This document shows, one piece after another, positions 1-7,261 of a stretch of DNA of 64,000 bases. The notes under the pieces are model-generated. The model was not told the origin of the DNA. It saw only the letters and a list, made by a program, of their open reading frames with translations, and did not search any database. The translations under genes and the position numbers were made by a program. The stretch's first letter is position 1, and every line of letters starts with the position of its first letter. Source of the stretch: Bradyrhizobium sp. WSM1743 (GTDB lineage Bacteria > Pseudomonadota > Alphaproteobacteria > Rhizobiales > Xanthobacteraceae); NCBI RefSeq assembly GCF_000473065.1, contig NZ_AXAZ01000026.1:1-64000 (forward strand). Direction: 5' to 3'.

Positions 1-1
1 C

Positions 2-136
2 TATGAACGCCTGATTGCGAAGGGCAAGCCGCCAAAGGTCGCGATCGTCGCCTGCATGCGTAAGCTGATCATCATCCTCAACACCATGATCGCTCGCGGC
101 GAGACCTGGGATCCGAAAAGATACAGGATGACCTGA
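2..136 (+). CDS. IS110/IS1111-family transposase, C-terminal fragment
   Basis: The last 44 codons of a frame that enters from outside the window and ends in TGA. The peptide begins YERLIAKGKPPKVA and continues with an ACMRKL...LNTMIARG stretch ending in RYRMT. This is the typical end of the Transposase_20 domain of IS110/IS1111 DEDD recombinases, which move circular elements without long terminal repeats. Only the C-terminus is present, so I cannot tell whether the element is intact upstream. The non-coding end that follows contains a large inverted repeat. No other mobility gene was seen in the window. Confidence 0.8.
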   Translation, partial: YERLIAKGKPPKVAIVACMRKLIIILNTMIARGETWDPKRYRMT

Positions 137-177
137 CGAGCGCGCTCGGACCTCGGCCGAGCGCATGCCAAGCCCAA

Positions 178-266
178 AGACCGGCGTGCAGACGGGGTCA
201 AGGCCGTCAGCCGCCGAAGGCGGGGGTGCGCCAGCACCAGCCTTGAGCCCGTCTGATCGCCGGTCT
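178..266 (+). repeat. 27-nt imperfect inverted repeat in the IS non-coding end
   Basis: Arms 178-204 and 240-266 pair at 24 of 27 positions around a 35-nt loop, starting 41 nt downstream of the transposase stop. In the IS1111 group of the IS110 family, non-coding end sequence downstream of the recombinase can encode the structured bridge RNA that guides recombination. This hairpin could be part of such an RNA or simply subterminal end structure; the sequence alone does not decide. The exact end of the element is not defined. Confidence 0.6.
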
Positions 267-371
267 ACTCCGACCCCAGTTGCTCTTTCATTTGAGGGTG
301 AGATGACGGAAGCAAAGCTCGGACGAGATCCGCCGCGAGGATGATTAGCCATGCTTTTCGTTGAACGAAGG

Positions 372-512
372 TCTCGTGCCCCGGACGCAGCGCAGCGTCT
401 TTTCGACGATGCGCTGCAGAGCCGGGGCATGCAGCAGCGAGTGCCGCGGCGTGCTGGGCCCCGGCTCTGCGCCGCAACGCCAAGAGCGTTGCAGCGCGTC
501 CGGGACACGAGA
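372..512. repeat. Palindromic repeat family A, copy 1 (141 nt)
   Basis: The element starts TCTCGTGCCCCGGACGC and ends with a near-perfect reverse complement, GCGTCCGGGACACGAGA (16 of 17). It also carries internal pairs built on GCGCTGCAGAGCCGGG and CCCGGCTCTGCGC. Copies 2 (652-793) and 3 (3328-3467) have nearly the same length and plan, so this is a defined mobile or REP-like unit and not chance GC palindromes. Confidence 0.85.
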
Positions 513-539
513 GAGGCGTTCGCCATCACTACACGCTCC

Positions 540-618
540 GTCATTGCGAGCGCAGCGAAGCAATCCAGAGTCTTTCCGCGGATGCATTTCTGGATTGCTT
601 CGCTGCGCTCGCAATGAC
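540..618. repeat. Perfect 30-bp inverted repeat (REP-like, family B)
   Basis: Arms 540-569 and 589-618 are exact reverse complements over 30 nt, starting GTCATTGCGAGCGCAGCG, with a 19-nt loop. It lies between family A copies 1 and 2. I recall closely similar GTCATTGCGAGCGCAGCGAAG units as dispersed repeats in Bradyrhizobium genomes. The stem is long enough to form a very stable RNA hairpin. Confidence 0.85.
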
Positions 619-651
619 GATCTGGCGACAGATGTGCGCGACAAAGTCCGC

Positions 652-793
652 TCTCGTGCCCCGGACGCAGCGCAGCGCTACTTCAGCGATGCGCTGCAGA
701 GCCGGGGCCCATTTGGCAGCGAGTGCGGTGGCTTCCTGGATCCCGGCTCTGCGCTGCACCGCTTGCGCGCTGCGTCGCGGCCGGGACACGAGA
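652..793. repeat. Palindromic repeat family A, copy 2 (142 nt)
   Basis: It has the same ends (TCTCGTGCC... and ...GGGACACGAGA) and internal GCGCTGCAGAGCCGGGG / CCCGGCTCTGCGCTGC pairing as copy 1. It ends 9 nt before the 3' end of the minus-strand SDR gene at 803, so it may also act as a 3' transcript structure for that gene. Confidence 0.85.
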
Positions 794-802
794 GGATGCG
801 CG

Positions 803-1588
803 CTAAACCGGCTTGCCCGTATATGGCATCGACGCCGTCAAGCCGCCATCCACCGGGAACGCTTGCCCGTTGACATACGACGCCTCGTCGCTCGCCAGGA
901 ACAGTCCCATCGCTGCGAGCTCATGCGGCTGTCCCGCCCGCTTGAGTGGGTTGAGCTGACCGATTTTGTCGGCGGTGCCGCGCTCCTTGGCGCGGTCGAA
1001 GATCGGCTTGGTCATGCCGGTTTCGATCAGGCCGGGGCACACCGCGTTGATGCGCACGCCGGTGCCGGTGAGCGAATAGGCGGTGGTCTGCACCAGGCTG
1101 ATCACGCCGGCTTTGCTCGCGGCATAGGGATGTCCGCTGGCGCCGGCCTTGAGGCCTGCGACCGAGGCCGTCAGCACGATCGCGCCCGATTGCTGCTTGA
1201 TCATATGCGGCATCGCGTATTTCACCGCGAGAAACGGTCCGATCAGATTGACGCGCAAAATCTCCTGCCAGTGTTCTACGGTCTGCTCGGCGAGCGGCAC
1301 GAGCCCGCCAGAGATGCCGGCATTGGCCCAGATCACGTCGAGCCGGCCATGCGTCTTCACCGCCTTGTCGATCACTGCGATAACGTCGGCCTCGGAGCCG
1401 GCATCTGCGATCATGGCTTCCGCAATGCCGCCGGCCTTCTTCACCTCCTCGACCGTCTCCTTCACCGCCTCGGTGCGATCGACCGCGATCAGCTTGGCGC
1501 CTTCCCTGGTGAACAGCAGCGCCGCGGCGCGGCCGATGCCGCTGCCGGCGCCGGTGATGATGACGGATTTGCCTTGCAAGCGGCCCAT
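803..1588 (-). CDS. SDR family NAD(P)-dependent oxidoreductase
   Basis: A 261-residue classical short-chain dehydrogenase, the normal length for the family. Visible features are the cofactor-binding TGAGSGIG at residues 12-19, NAG at 89-91, and the catalytic set Ser142, Tyr155 and Lys159 (YAASK) with standard spacing. The C-terminal PVDGGLT is also typical. Asp37 after the second beta strand (AVDR) suggests NAD rather than NADP. The ATG start is preceded by GGGAGAA. The substrate cannot be told from sequence. The gene is divergent from the histidine phosphatase, with a dyad in the shared spacer. Confidence 0.9.
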   Translation of the reverse strand: MGRLQGKSVIITGAGSGIGRAAALLFTREGAKLIAVDRTEAVKETVEEVKKAGGIAEAMIADAGSEADVIAVIDKAVKTHGRLDVIWANAGISGGLVPLAEQTVEHWQEILRVNLIGPFLAVKYAMPHMIKQQSGAIVLTASVAGLKAGASGHPYAASKAGVISLVQTTAYSLTGTGVRINAVCPGLIETGMTKPIFDRAKERGTADKIGQLNPLKRAGQPHELAAMGLFLASDEASYVNGQAFPVDGGLTASMPYTGKPV

Positions 1589-1660
1589 GCGTTTCTCCCT
1601 TTTGTTCGCGCGCGACGCTTGCCGCGCGACGGAATTTCAAACAAGATTTCAAACGGTAAA

Positions 1661-1674
1661 GTGTCTTGAGACAC
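1661..1674. promoter_or_regulatory. Operator-like dyad GTGTCT-TG-AGACAC
   Basis: A perfect 6+2+6 palindrome in the 133-nt spacer between the divergent SDR gene and the histidine phosphatase gene. It lies 48 nt before the phosphatase start. The size and placement fit a repressor site, but no regulator gene adjoins it and no clear -35/-10 pair was found around it, so the role is inferred. Confidence 0.35.
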
Positions 1675-1721
1675 GTTCGTTACTGACGTACAGCGACATC
1701 ACACGGGATGGAAGGGTTTCG

Positions 1722-2420
1722 ATGGCAGCCGAAGACAAGCCGAATGTGGTCATCACGCGATGGTGGTGGGTCCGGCACGCGCCAGTGCGCAGTGACGGCG
1801 GCAACATCTACGGCCAGTCCGACATCGCCTGCGATACCAGCGACACCTATGTATTCAATGCTGTTGCCAAGGTGCTGCCACGCAAGGCGGTCTGGTATTC
1901 GAGCAATCTGATGCGCACCCACCAGACCGCCGAGGCGATCTGGGCGGCCGGCTTCCCAAAGCCTGTGTCGATGAAATGGGAAGCGGATCTCGCCGAGCAG
2001 AATCTCGGCCGCTGGCAGGGCATGAACCGCGCCGAATTCATCGCGAGCCGCCCCGTCGGCACCAGTTGGTTCGCCGACATCAACGAGCCCGCGCCCGGCG
2101 GCGAAAGTTTCATGGATCTCTACAACCGCACCCGCCGCACCATCGAGCGGATCAACGTCGAGGCGGCCGGAGAGGATATCATCGCGGTCGCGCATGGCGG
2201 CACCATCAGGGCGGCGGTGGGTCTCGCGCTCGGCGGTCAGCCGGAGCGGGCACTGTGGTTCGACATCGATAATTGCTCGGTGACGCGGCTCGACCATTTC
2301 GCAAGCCCCGAGCGGACGGTCTGGCGGTTGCCGATGGTGAACCAGCAGCCGTGGATTGCAGACGATGCCCACGCGGCGATGCACCAGCCGGCAGGACCGG
2401 AGGTCAAGAAGCTCGCCTAA
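1722..2420 (+). CDS. Histidine phosphatase family protein
   Basis: 232 residues with the phosphoglycerate-mutase-like fold signature. The phosphate-binding and phospho-acceptor motif is RHA at residues 18-20 (usually RHG), followed by SSNLMRTHQTA around 60-70, the acidic E92 in the DLAEQNLG segment and the second catalytic histidine in AHGG at 157-160. Such proteins dephosphorylate small metabolites or sugar phosphates; the substrate is unknown. The frame is open far upstream, but the ATG at 1722 has a GGAAGG site and begins a sensible protein. The neighbouring genes do not suggest a pathway. Confidence 0.85.
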   Translation: MAAEDKPNVVITRWWWVRHAPVRSDGGNIYGQSDIACDTSDTYVFNAVAKVLPRKAVWYSSNLMRTHQTAEAIWAAGFPKPVSMKWEADLAEQNLGRWQGMNRAEFIASRPVGTSWFADINEPAPGGESFMDLYNRTRRTIERINVEAAGEDIIAVAHGGTIRAAVGLALGGQPERALWFDIDNCSVTRLDHFASPERTVWRLPMVNQQPWIADDAHAAMHQPAGPEVKKLA

Positions 2421-2428
2421 GTTAGGCT

Positions 2429-2519
2429 GTCATTCCGGGGCGATGCACTATGGTGCGCAGTTAAGCACCTGAGAATCTCGAGATTCCGGGTCCGGTCCTA
2501 CGGACCGACCCGGAATGAC
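2429..2519. repeat. Palindromic repeat family C, copy 1
   Basis: The element begins GTCATTCCGGGGCG and ends ACCCGGAATGAC. Internal pairs include AATCTCGAGATTCCGGGT and GGTCCTACGGACC. It fills the space between the histidine phosphatase and the next SDR gene. A second copy with the same ends and the same central TCTCGAGATTCCGG lies at 60255-60332 between rpoA and rplQ. Confidence 0.8.
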
Positions 2520-2551
2520 GTTGAAGATAAAGAACACTCTGGGAGAGAAAC

Positions 2552-3319
2552 ATGACCTTGTTCGACATGAAGGGGAAAGTCGCTGTCATTACCGGCTCGA
2601 CGCGGGGCATCGGGCTCGCGATCGCCGAGCGCATGGCCGAGCATGGCGCCAAGGTGGTGATCTCCTCGCGTAAGGCCGACGTCTGCGATCAGGTGGCGAA
2701 GGGCATCAACGACAGATTCGGCAAGGGCACCGCGGTCGCGATCGCCGCCAACATTTCCTCGAAGGAAAATCTGCAGAACCTTGTCGACGAGAGCAACCGC
2801 GCCTTCGGCAAGATCGACGTGCTGGTCTGCAATGCCGCCTCGAATCCGTATTACGGCCCGCTCGCCGGTATCTCCGACGATCAGTTCAGGAAAATCCTCG
2901 ACAACAACATCGTCGCCAACAATTGGCTGATCTCGATGGTGGTGCCGCAGATGATCGAGCGCAAGGACGGCTCGATCATCATCGTGTCCTCGATCGGCGG
3001 CCTCAAGGGCTCGACCATCCTCGGTGCCTACGCAATCTCGAAAGCCGCCGACATGCAGCTCGCGCGCAATCTCGCCTGCGAATACGGCAAGCACAATATC
3101 CGTGTGAACTGCATCGCGCCCGGCCTGATCAAGACCGATTTCGCGAAAGCGCTGTGGGACAATCCGGAGAACCTGAAAGCCTCGACCTCGCGCTCGCCGC
3201 TCTTGCGCATCGGCATCCCCGACGAGATCGCGGGCGCGGCGGTGTTCCTGGGGTCGAAGGCCGGCGACTTCATGACCGGCCAGACCATGGTGATCGACGG
3301 CGGCGCGACGATTAGTTGA
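2552..3319 (+). CDS. SDR family oxidoreductase
   Basis: 255 residues, classical SDR. It has TGSTRGIG at 14-21, NAA in place of NAG at 94-96, catalytic Ser147, Tyr160 and Lys164 (YAISK), and a C-terminal MVIDGGAT. The GSTRG cofactor loop with a following SSR (38-40) suggests NADP use. The start ATG has GGGAGAGAAAC just upstream. It resembles the DHRS4-like or 3-oxoacyl-ACP-reductase-like branch, but the substrate is not recognisable. It converges on the serine hydrolase gene with a family A repeat between the two 3' ends. Confidence 0.9.
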   Translation: MTLFDMKGKVAVITGSTRGIGLAIAERMAEHGAKVVISSRKADVCDQVAKGINDRFGKGTAVAIAANISSKENLQNLVDESNRAFGKIDVLVCNAASNPYYGPLAGISDDQFRKILDNNIVANNWLISMVVPQMIERKDGSIIIVSSIGGLKGSTILGAYAISKAADMQLARNLACEYGKHNIRVNCIAPGLIKTDFAKALWDNPENLKASTSRSPLLRIGIPDEIAGAAVFLGSKAGDFMTGQTMVIDGGATIS

Positions 3320-3327
3320 GGCGTTGC

Positions 3328-3467
3328 TCTCGTGTCCCGGACGCAGTGCGGTGCGCAGTACCGCACTGCTGAGCCGGGACCCAGAAGACCGAGAGCGAGA
3401 GTGCAGAGGCATGGGTCCCGGCTCTGCGCCGCACCGCTACGCGCTGCGTCGCGTCCGGGGCACGAGA
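3328..3467. repeat. Palindromic repeat family A, copy 3 (140 nt)
   Basis: The ends TCTCGTGTCCCGGACGC and GCGTCCGGGGCACGAGA match copies 1 and 2, and the internal GAGCCGGGACCC / GGGTCCCGGCTC pair is strong. The element fills the whole gap between two convergent genes and ends exactly one base before the serine hydrolase stop codon. A role as a bidirectional 3' end structure is plausible. Confidence 0.85.
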
Positions 3468-4703
3468 CTAATCCACAGCCGCGTAAACCAGATCCCGCAC
3501 CAGGGTCCGCGTGTAGTCGCGTTGTCCCGGCCCTTGGCTCATGAACACCGCGAACAGATCCTCCTTCGGATCGATCCAGAAGAACGTGCCGGCAATGCCG
3601 CTCCAGAAATACTGGCCGACGCTGCCGGGGAAGGGCGCAATGCCGGCCTCGCGGCGCACGGCAAAGCCGAGACCGAAGCCGTGGCCGGGCGACAGCAGCG
3701 TGCCGTTGATCGCAACGCCTGGCCCGAGGTGATCGGAGGCCATCAGCTCCAGCGTCTTGCGGCCGATGATCCTGTTGCCGTCGAGTGTGCCGCCATTGCG
3801 CAGCATCAGGCAGAAGCGGGCATAGTCCATGGTGGTCGAGACCAGTCCGCCGCCGCCGGACTCCATCACCGGCTGCTCGAGCATGTTGAACAGTGCGACC
3901 TTGTCGCCGGTCCAGGGGTCGGTCGCGAATGGCTCGGCGAGGCGGCCGGCATTGGCCGCGGGTGTGGAGAAGCCGGTCTCGGCCATCTGGAGCGGGGCGA
4001 GCACGCGCTCGGTGAGGAACGTGCCGAGGGACTTGCCGCTGACGACTTCGATGATGCGGCCAAGGATATCGGTGGAGCGGCTGTAGTTGAACTCCGCGCC
4101 GGGCTGGCAGACCAGCGGGAAGCTCGCTACCAGCGCGGCGTGCTCGGCATTGGTGATCTTGCGGCTGCGGACGCGGGACTCCTGATAGAGCTTGTGCACG
4201 GGACCGTCGCCCTGATGCTCGTAGGTGAGGCCGGAGGTGTGGCGGAGCAGGTCCTGCACGGTCATGGGCCGAGCCGGCGGCACCAGCTCCAACTGGCCGT
4301 CCCTGACGACGCCAACCCGCTGGCTCGCGAATTCCGGGATGAATTTAGCGACCGCGTCGCTGAGCAGGAGGTAGCCGTCCTCGATCAGCGCCATGATGCC
4401 GACCGAGACGATCGGCTTGGTCATCGAGAAGATGCGGAAGATCGAATCCCGCGCCATCGGCGCCGCGCCCGCCGGGCTCTGCATGCCGAGCGCCTCGAAC
4501 CAGCCGATTTGGCCGCGCCGGGCCACCAGCACGGTGACCCCGGGAATGGTTCCCTTGTCGATCTCGCGGCTGAAGGCATCCGACATGGCCTGGAGGCGGG
4601 GACGCGACAGCCCGAGCGTCTCGGGGCGGGCTTCCGGCAAAGGCGGGGTGTGGAGCGCGATCGTGGCCTGTGGGGCGGCTGTGGCGGTCGCTGTAACGGT
4701 CAT
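3468..4703 (-). CDS. Serine hydrolase, beta-lactamase class C / esterase fold
   Basis: 411 residues. The SxxK nucleophile motif is S93-M-T-K96, followed by HTSGLTY at 155-161, the YSRSTD tyrosine motif with Tyr207, and a C-terminal HGFGLGF segment. This pattern fits the EstB/LipL-type hydrolases of Pfam Beta-lactamase more than true AmpC enzymes; it probably acts on esters or small amides. No convincing signal peptide is seen, so it is likely cytoplasmic. An in-frame GTG lies two codons upstream, but the GGGAG site overlaps it and is correctly spaced for the ATG at 4703, which I chose. Confidence 0.88.
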   Translation of the reverse strand: MTVTATATAAPQATIALHTPPLPEARPETLGLSRPRLQAMSDAFSREIDKGTIPGVTVLVARRGQIGWFEALGMQSPAGAAPMARDSIFRIFSMTKPIVSVGIMALIEDGYLLLSDAVAKFIPEFASQRVGVVRDGQLELVPPARPMTVQDLLRHTSGLTYEHQGDGPVHKLYQESRVRSRKITNAEHAALVASFPLVCQPGAEFNYSRSTDILGRIIEVVSGKSLGTFLTERVLAPLQMAETGFSTPAANAGRLAEPFATDPWTGDKVALFNMLEQPVMESGGGGLVSTTMDYARFCLMLRNGGTLDGNRIIGRKTLELMASDHLGPGVAINGTLLSPGHGFGLGFAVRREAGIAPFPGSVGQYFWSGIAGTFFWIDPKEDLFAVFMSQGPGQRDYTRTLVRDLVYAAVD

Positions 4704-4851
4704 GGGCACTCCCGATTGTTTTTCGTTATGGCCAATGGACTGTGGCCCAGAAACCCCGGCACAAACAAGCGAAGCCGGCGCGGTTCACCCTTGCAAACCG
4801 GCCGCTCTCTGTGCTTGAAAGCGCCCCTGATCCGCGGCGACGCGGGTTCGT

Positions 4852-4927
4852 AGGAGTGTAGCTCAATTGGTAGAGCACCGGTCTCCAAAACCGGGGGTCG
4901 CAGGTTCGAGCCCTGCCACTCCTGCCA
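4852..4927 (+). tRNA. tRNA-Trp (anticodon CCA)
   Basis: A complete 76-nt cloverleaf with encoded 3' CCA. The acceptor arms are AGGAGTG and CACTCCT with discriminator G. The anticodon stem CCGGT/ACCGG encloses the loop CTCCAAA, giving anticodon CCA at 4885-4887, and the T-arm contains GGTTCGAGCC. In many Rhizobiales this gene lies directly upstream of secE-nusG; here about 17.9 kb of sugar genes separates them. Confidence 0.97.
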
Positions 4928-5019
4928 GTAAAATCAAATACTTAAGCTAGGTGCTGGCAGATACAGGGCGAAGCGTCCCGCGGGCGAATCGCCGCGCGCC
5001 GGCGTATCCCCGGCTCAGC

Positions 5020-6054
5020 CTAACCGCTCACCCGCCGCTGCCAGACGGCTTCCGCAAGCGCGATGTCGGTGACTGAGTCCGCGCCGGAGGCCAGCGGCGT
5101 GCCGCGCGCGGCGACATCAGAAACGAAAGCTTCGACCTGACGCCGAAATGCCCAGCTCGCTGCACTCGCCAGCTGCTGGCGTTGACCATCGCGATCGACA
5201 ATGACAACCGCCTCCTGCTCGGCAAAGGGTGGAGGCAGTTCCAAAGTCAATGCGCCGCGCTCAAACTCGATCGTCAGTCCCTCGCGCCAGGCACCGTCTG
5301 ACCCGTTCACGAGATCCAGCGTGCAGGCGATGCCGTCGAAATCGAGCCTAAGGCGCCCGGCACCCGAAGCCTCGATCGCGCTTTCGGAGACCGTCGGCGA
5401 CGATCCGAGCAGGTAGCGCGATAGATTGATGATATGGCTGAAGACGTTCAGGAAGGTGTCGTAGCCCGGCCGCATCGCCCGCGGCATCCAGTCGGGAGCA
5501 TCCTGCCAGAGCTCGAGCCCGTCCGGCCGCGCTTCGCCGGTCATCACGAAATTATCGTGCGAGCGGCCCGTGTCGCCGCCGAAGCACCAGCCCTTGGCCT
5601 GCACGATCCGTCCGAGCGACCGGTCCTGGCGCAAGCGGGTCAGCGCCTGGAGCGCCCGCGCAACGCCGGAATCGTGACGCTTCATATAGCCAATGCTGTA
5701 GACGAGATTGTGCTGCCGCGCGGCTTCGACCAGCGACATGGCCTGAGCCGTCGTGTAGGCCATCGGCTTTTCCGACAGCACGTGCCGGCCGCTGTTCAGC
5801 GCGTCGAGCACGATCGGACCGGTCGCACGACGCTTGGTGACGATCACGACGGCGGATACTTCGCTATCCGCGAGCAGCTCCCGGTGCGAGCCGTAGACTC
5901 GGGAGATGCCGAATTTCTGCGCGGCGGCGGCCGCGAGGTCCGGCCGGAGATCGGCGATTGCGACGACGCGGCAGGCAGGATTGGCAGCGAAATTGGCGAG
6001 GTGGCACATCTGGCCGACCATGCCCGTTCCGATGATGCCAATGCCTGGTCTCAC
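5020..6054 (-). CDS. Gfo/Idh/MocA family oxidoreductase
   Basis: 344 residues. The N-terminal Rossmann motif GIIGTGMVG (6-14) binds NAD(P), and SEKPMAY (94-100) is the family EKP signature. Such enzymes oxidise or reduce sugar or inositol hydroxyl groups, often on nucleotide sugars before transamination. The best start is the GTG at 6054, with GGAG five bases before it and a 13-nt gap from the upstream methyltransferase; a longer upstream frame would run into that gene. It is the last gene of the minus-strand run, next to tRNA-Trp. A role in a keto step before one of the aminotransferases is inferred. Confidence 0.88.
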   Translation of the reverse strand: MRPGIGIIGTGMVGQMCHLANFAANPACRVVAIADLRPDLAAAAAQKFGISRVYGSHRELLADSEVSAVVIVTKRRATGPIVLDALNSGRHVLSEKPMAYTTAQAMSLVEAARQHNLVYSIGYMKRHDSGVARALQALTRLRQDRSLGRIVQAKGWCFGGDTGRSHDNFVMTGEARPDGLELWQDAPDWMPRAMRPGYDTFLNVFSHIINLSRYLLGSSPTVSESAIEASGAGRLRLDFDGIACTLDLVNGSDGAWREGLTIEFERGALTLELPPPFAEQEAVVIVDRDGQRQQLASAASWAFRRQVEAFVSDVAARGTPLASGADSVTDIALAEAVWQRRVSG

Positions 6055-6067
6055 TGACTCCGATCCC

Positions 6068-7261
6068 TCACCGCTTGCTGATGACGAGGAAATGCGCCGG
6101 CTGTCCCCACATATTGATGAATGCCGGATCCGATTGGGTGAGGGCGGCGAGCGCGGTCGCGTCCCGCCGCCCGATCGCGGCAAAGATGCGATGGAAACTG
6201 TCGAGCGTCGCGATCATGGCATCAATGTCCACAGCATCGTCGGCAAGGATGTCTGCGGTGCGGATCGTCTCTCGCAGGGCCGCGAGGCCACCGACGACGC
6301 GCGGCAGGGTTTCGCCGAAGGGATCGTCGATCATTCCATCGATGTCGCGAACGAGCGCCGCGATCGATGCCGAGATCGCCTGTACGGCATCGGCCTTGCC
6401 GACCAGATAGAGCTTTCGTCCGCCGAGGAAGCTCAGGCGGCTGCGATCGAGATGGCGTGTCGTTCGATGCAGCTTGTCGTCACCGGACAGGACTCTCTTG
6501 TGCCAGTAGATTTCCAGGCTGTCTCGGTAGGCCGGCCAGGCCGAATGGAGATCGAATCCCTGTGCGTGCGCGGCCGTGCACAACGCGGTCGCGTCCAGGA
6601 AATAGCGATGCCGGACGAACGGATTTTGCAGCACGTCCATCAGCCAGGACTCGAAGCTGCGCGTGTGCGGGATGCTGTTCCATTTCGACTCGAACAGCAG
6701 TTTCGCCGTTTCGAGCGCGGCGCCCCCGGTCAATGCCTTGCCGGCCGAATGGATTGCCTTGAGCGCGAGTTCGAAGAAGCCGCCGTAGCGCTCGTAATAG
6801 GACACGACCGCGTAACCGTCTGGATTGAGCAGGCGGTGGAAGATGCCGAGCCAGGTCGCGCTCGGCTGCACGGTGTAGATGAAGCCTTCGGCATCGATGA
6901 GGGCGAAACGGCGATCGCTGCGGAAGCCTTCGACATCGGCTAGCGCGAGCTCGCGAAGACGCGCGGCGAGGCCGAAACGCGCGAAGTAGGCCTCGATTTT
7001 CGGGTGCGCGAGGCGGTTCGGCTCGGCAAGCGTCATGTTCGCGCCCCAGCCGGCGAACACCAGCGCATTCTCGCCGGAGTCGGGGCCGAACTCGAGCACC
7101 TCGGCATCGCGGAACAGCCTGGGCGGTAACACTAGCTTATCCGAAAACAGCTCGCTGCGCTGGCTGGCATAGGCGTCGAGCTCGGTGGACGATTTGAAAT
7201 TCCCGAACGTCGGCAGGACGTCCTGACGTTCGTAATAGTTGAAGAGCTTGTCCTCAGCCAT
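6068..7261 (-). CDS. Class I SAM-dependent methyltransferase-like protein
   Basis: 397 residues. A SAM-binding motif I is visible as VLEFGPDSG at 55-63, with a later acidic AEP that can bind ribose. The C-terminal half (about 200-397) is helical and not recognised. The start ATG overlaps the end of the upstream C-methyltransferase by 8 nt (ATGGCTGA), indicating translational coupling. It probably methylates the cluster's sugar product or a modified intermediate; O- or N-methylation cannot be told apart from sequence. Confidence 0.75.
   Translation of the reverse strand: MAEDKLFNYYERQDVLPTFGNFKSSTELDAYASQRSELFSDKLVLPPRLFRDAEVLEFGPDSGENALVFAGWGANMTLAEPNRLAHPKIEAYFARFGLAARLRELALADVEGFRSDRRFALIDAEGFIYTVQPSATWLGIFHRLLNPDGYAVVSYYERYGGFFELALKAIHSAGKALTGGAALETAKLLFESKWNSIPHTRSFESWLMDVLQNPFVRHRYFLDATALCTAAHAQGFDLHSAWPAYRDSLEIYWHKRVLSGDDKLHRTTRHLDRSRLSFLGGRKLYLVGKADAVQAISASIAALVRDIDGMIDDPFGETLPRVVGGLAALRETIRTADILADDAVDIDAMIATLDSFHRIFAAIGRRDATALAALTQSDPAFINMWGQPAHFLVISKR

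Noticed and set aside
361..873. Open frames on both strands across the palindromic repeats
   Set aside because: They follow the repeat arms, have no domain and are explained by GC-rich inverted sequence.
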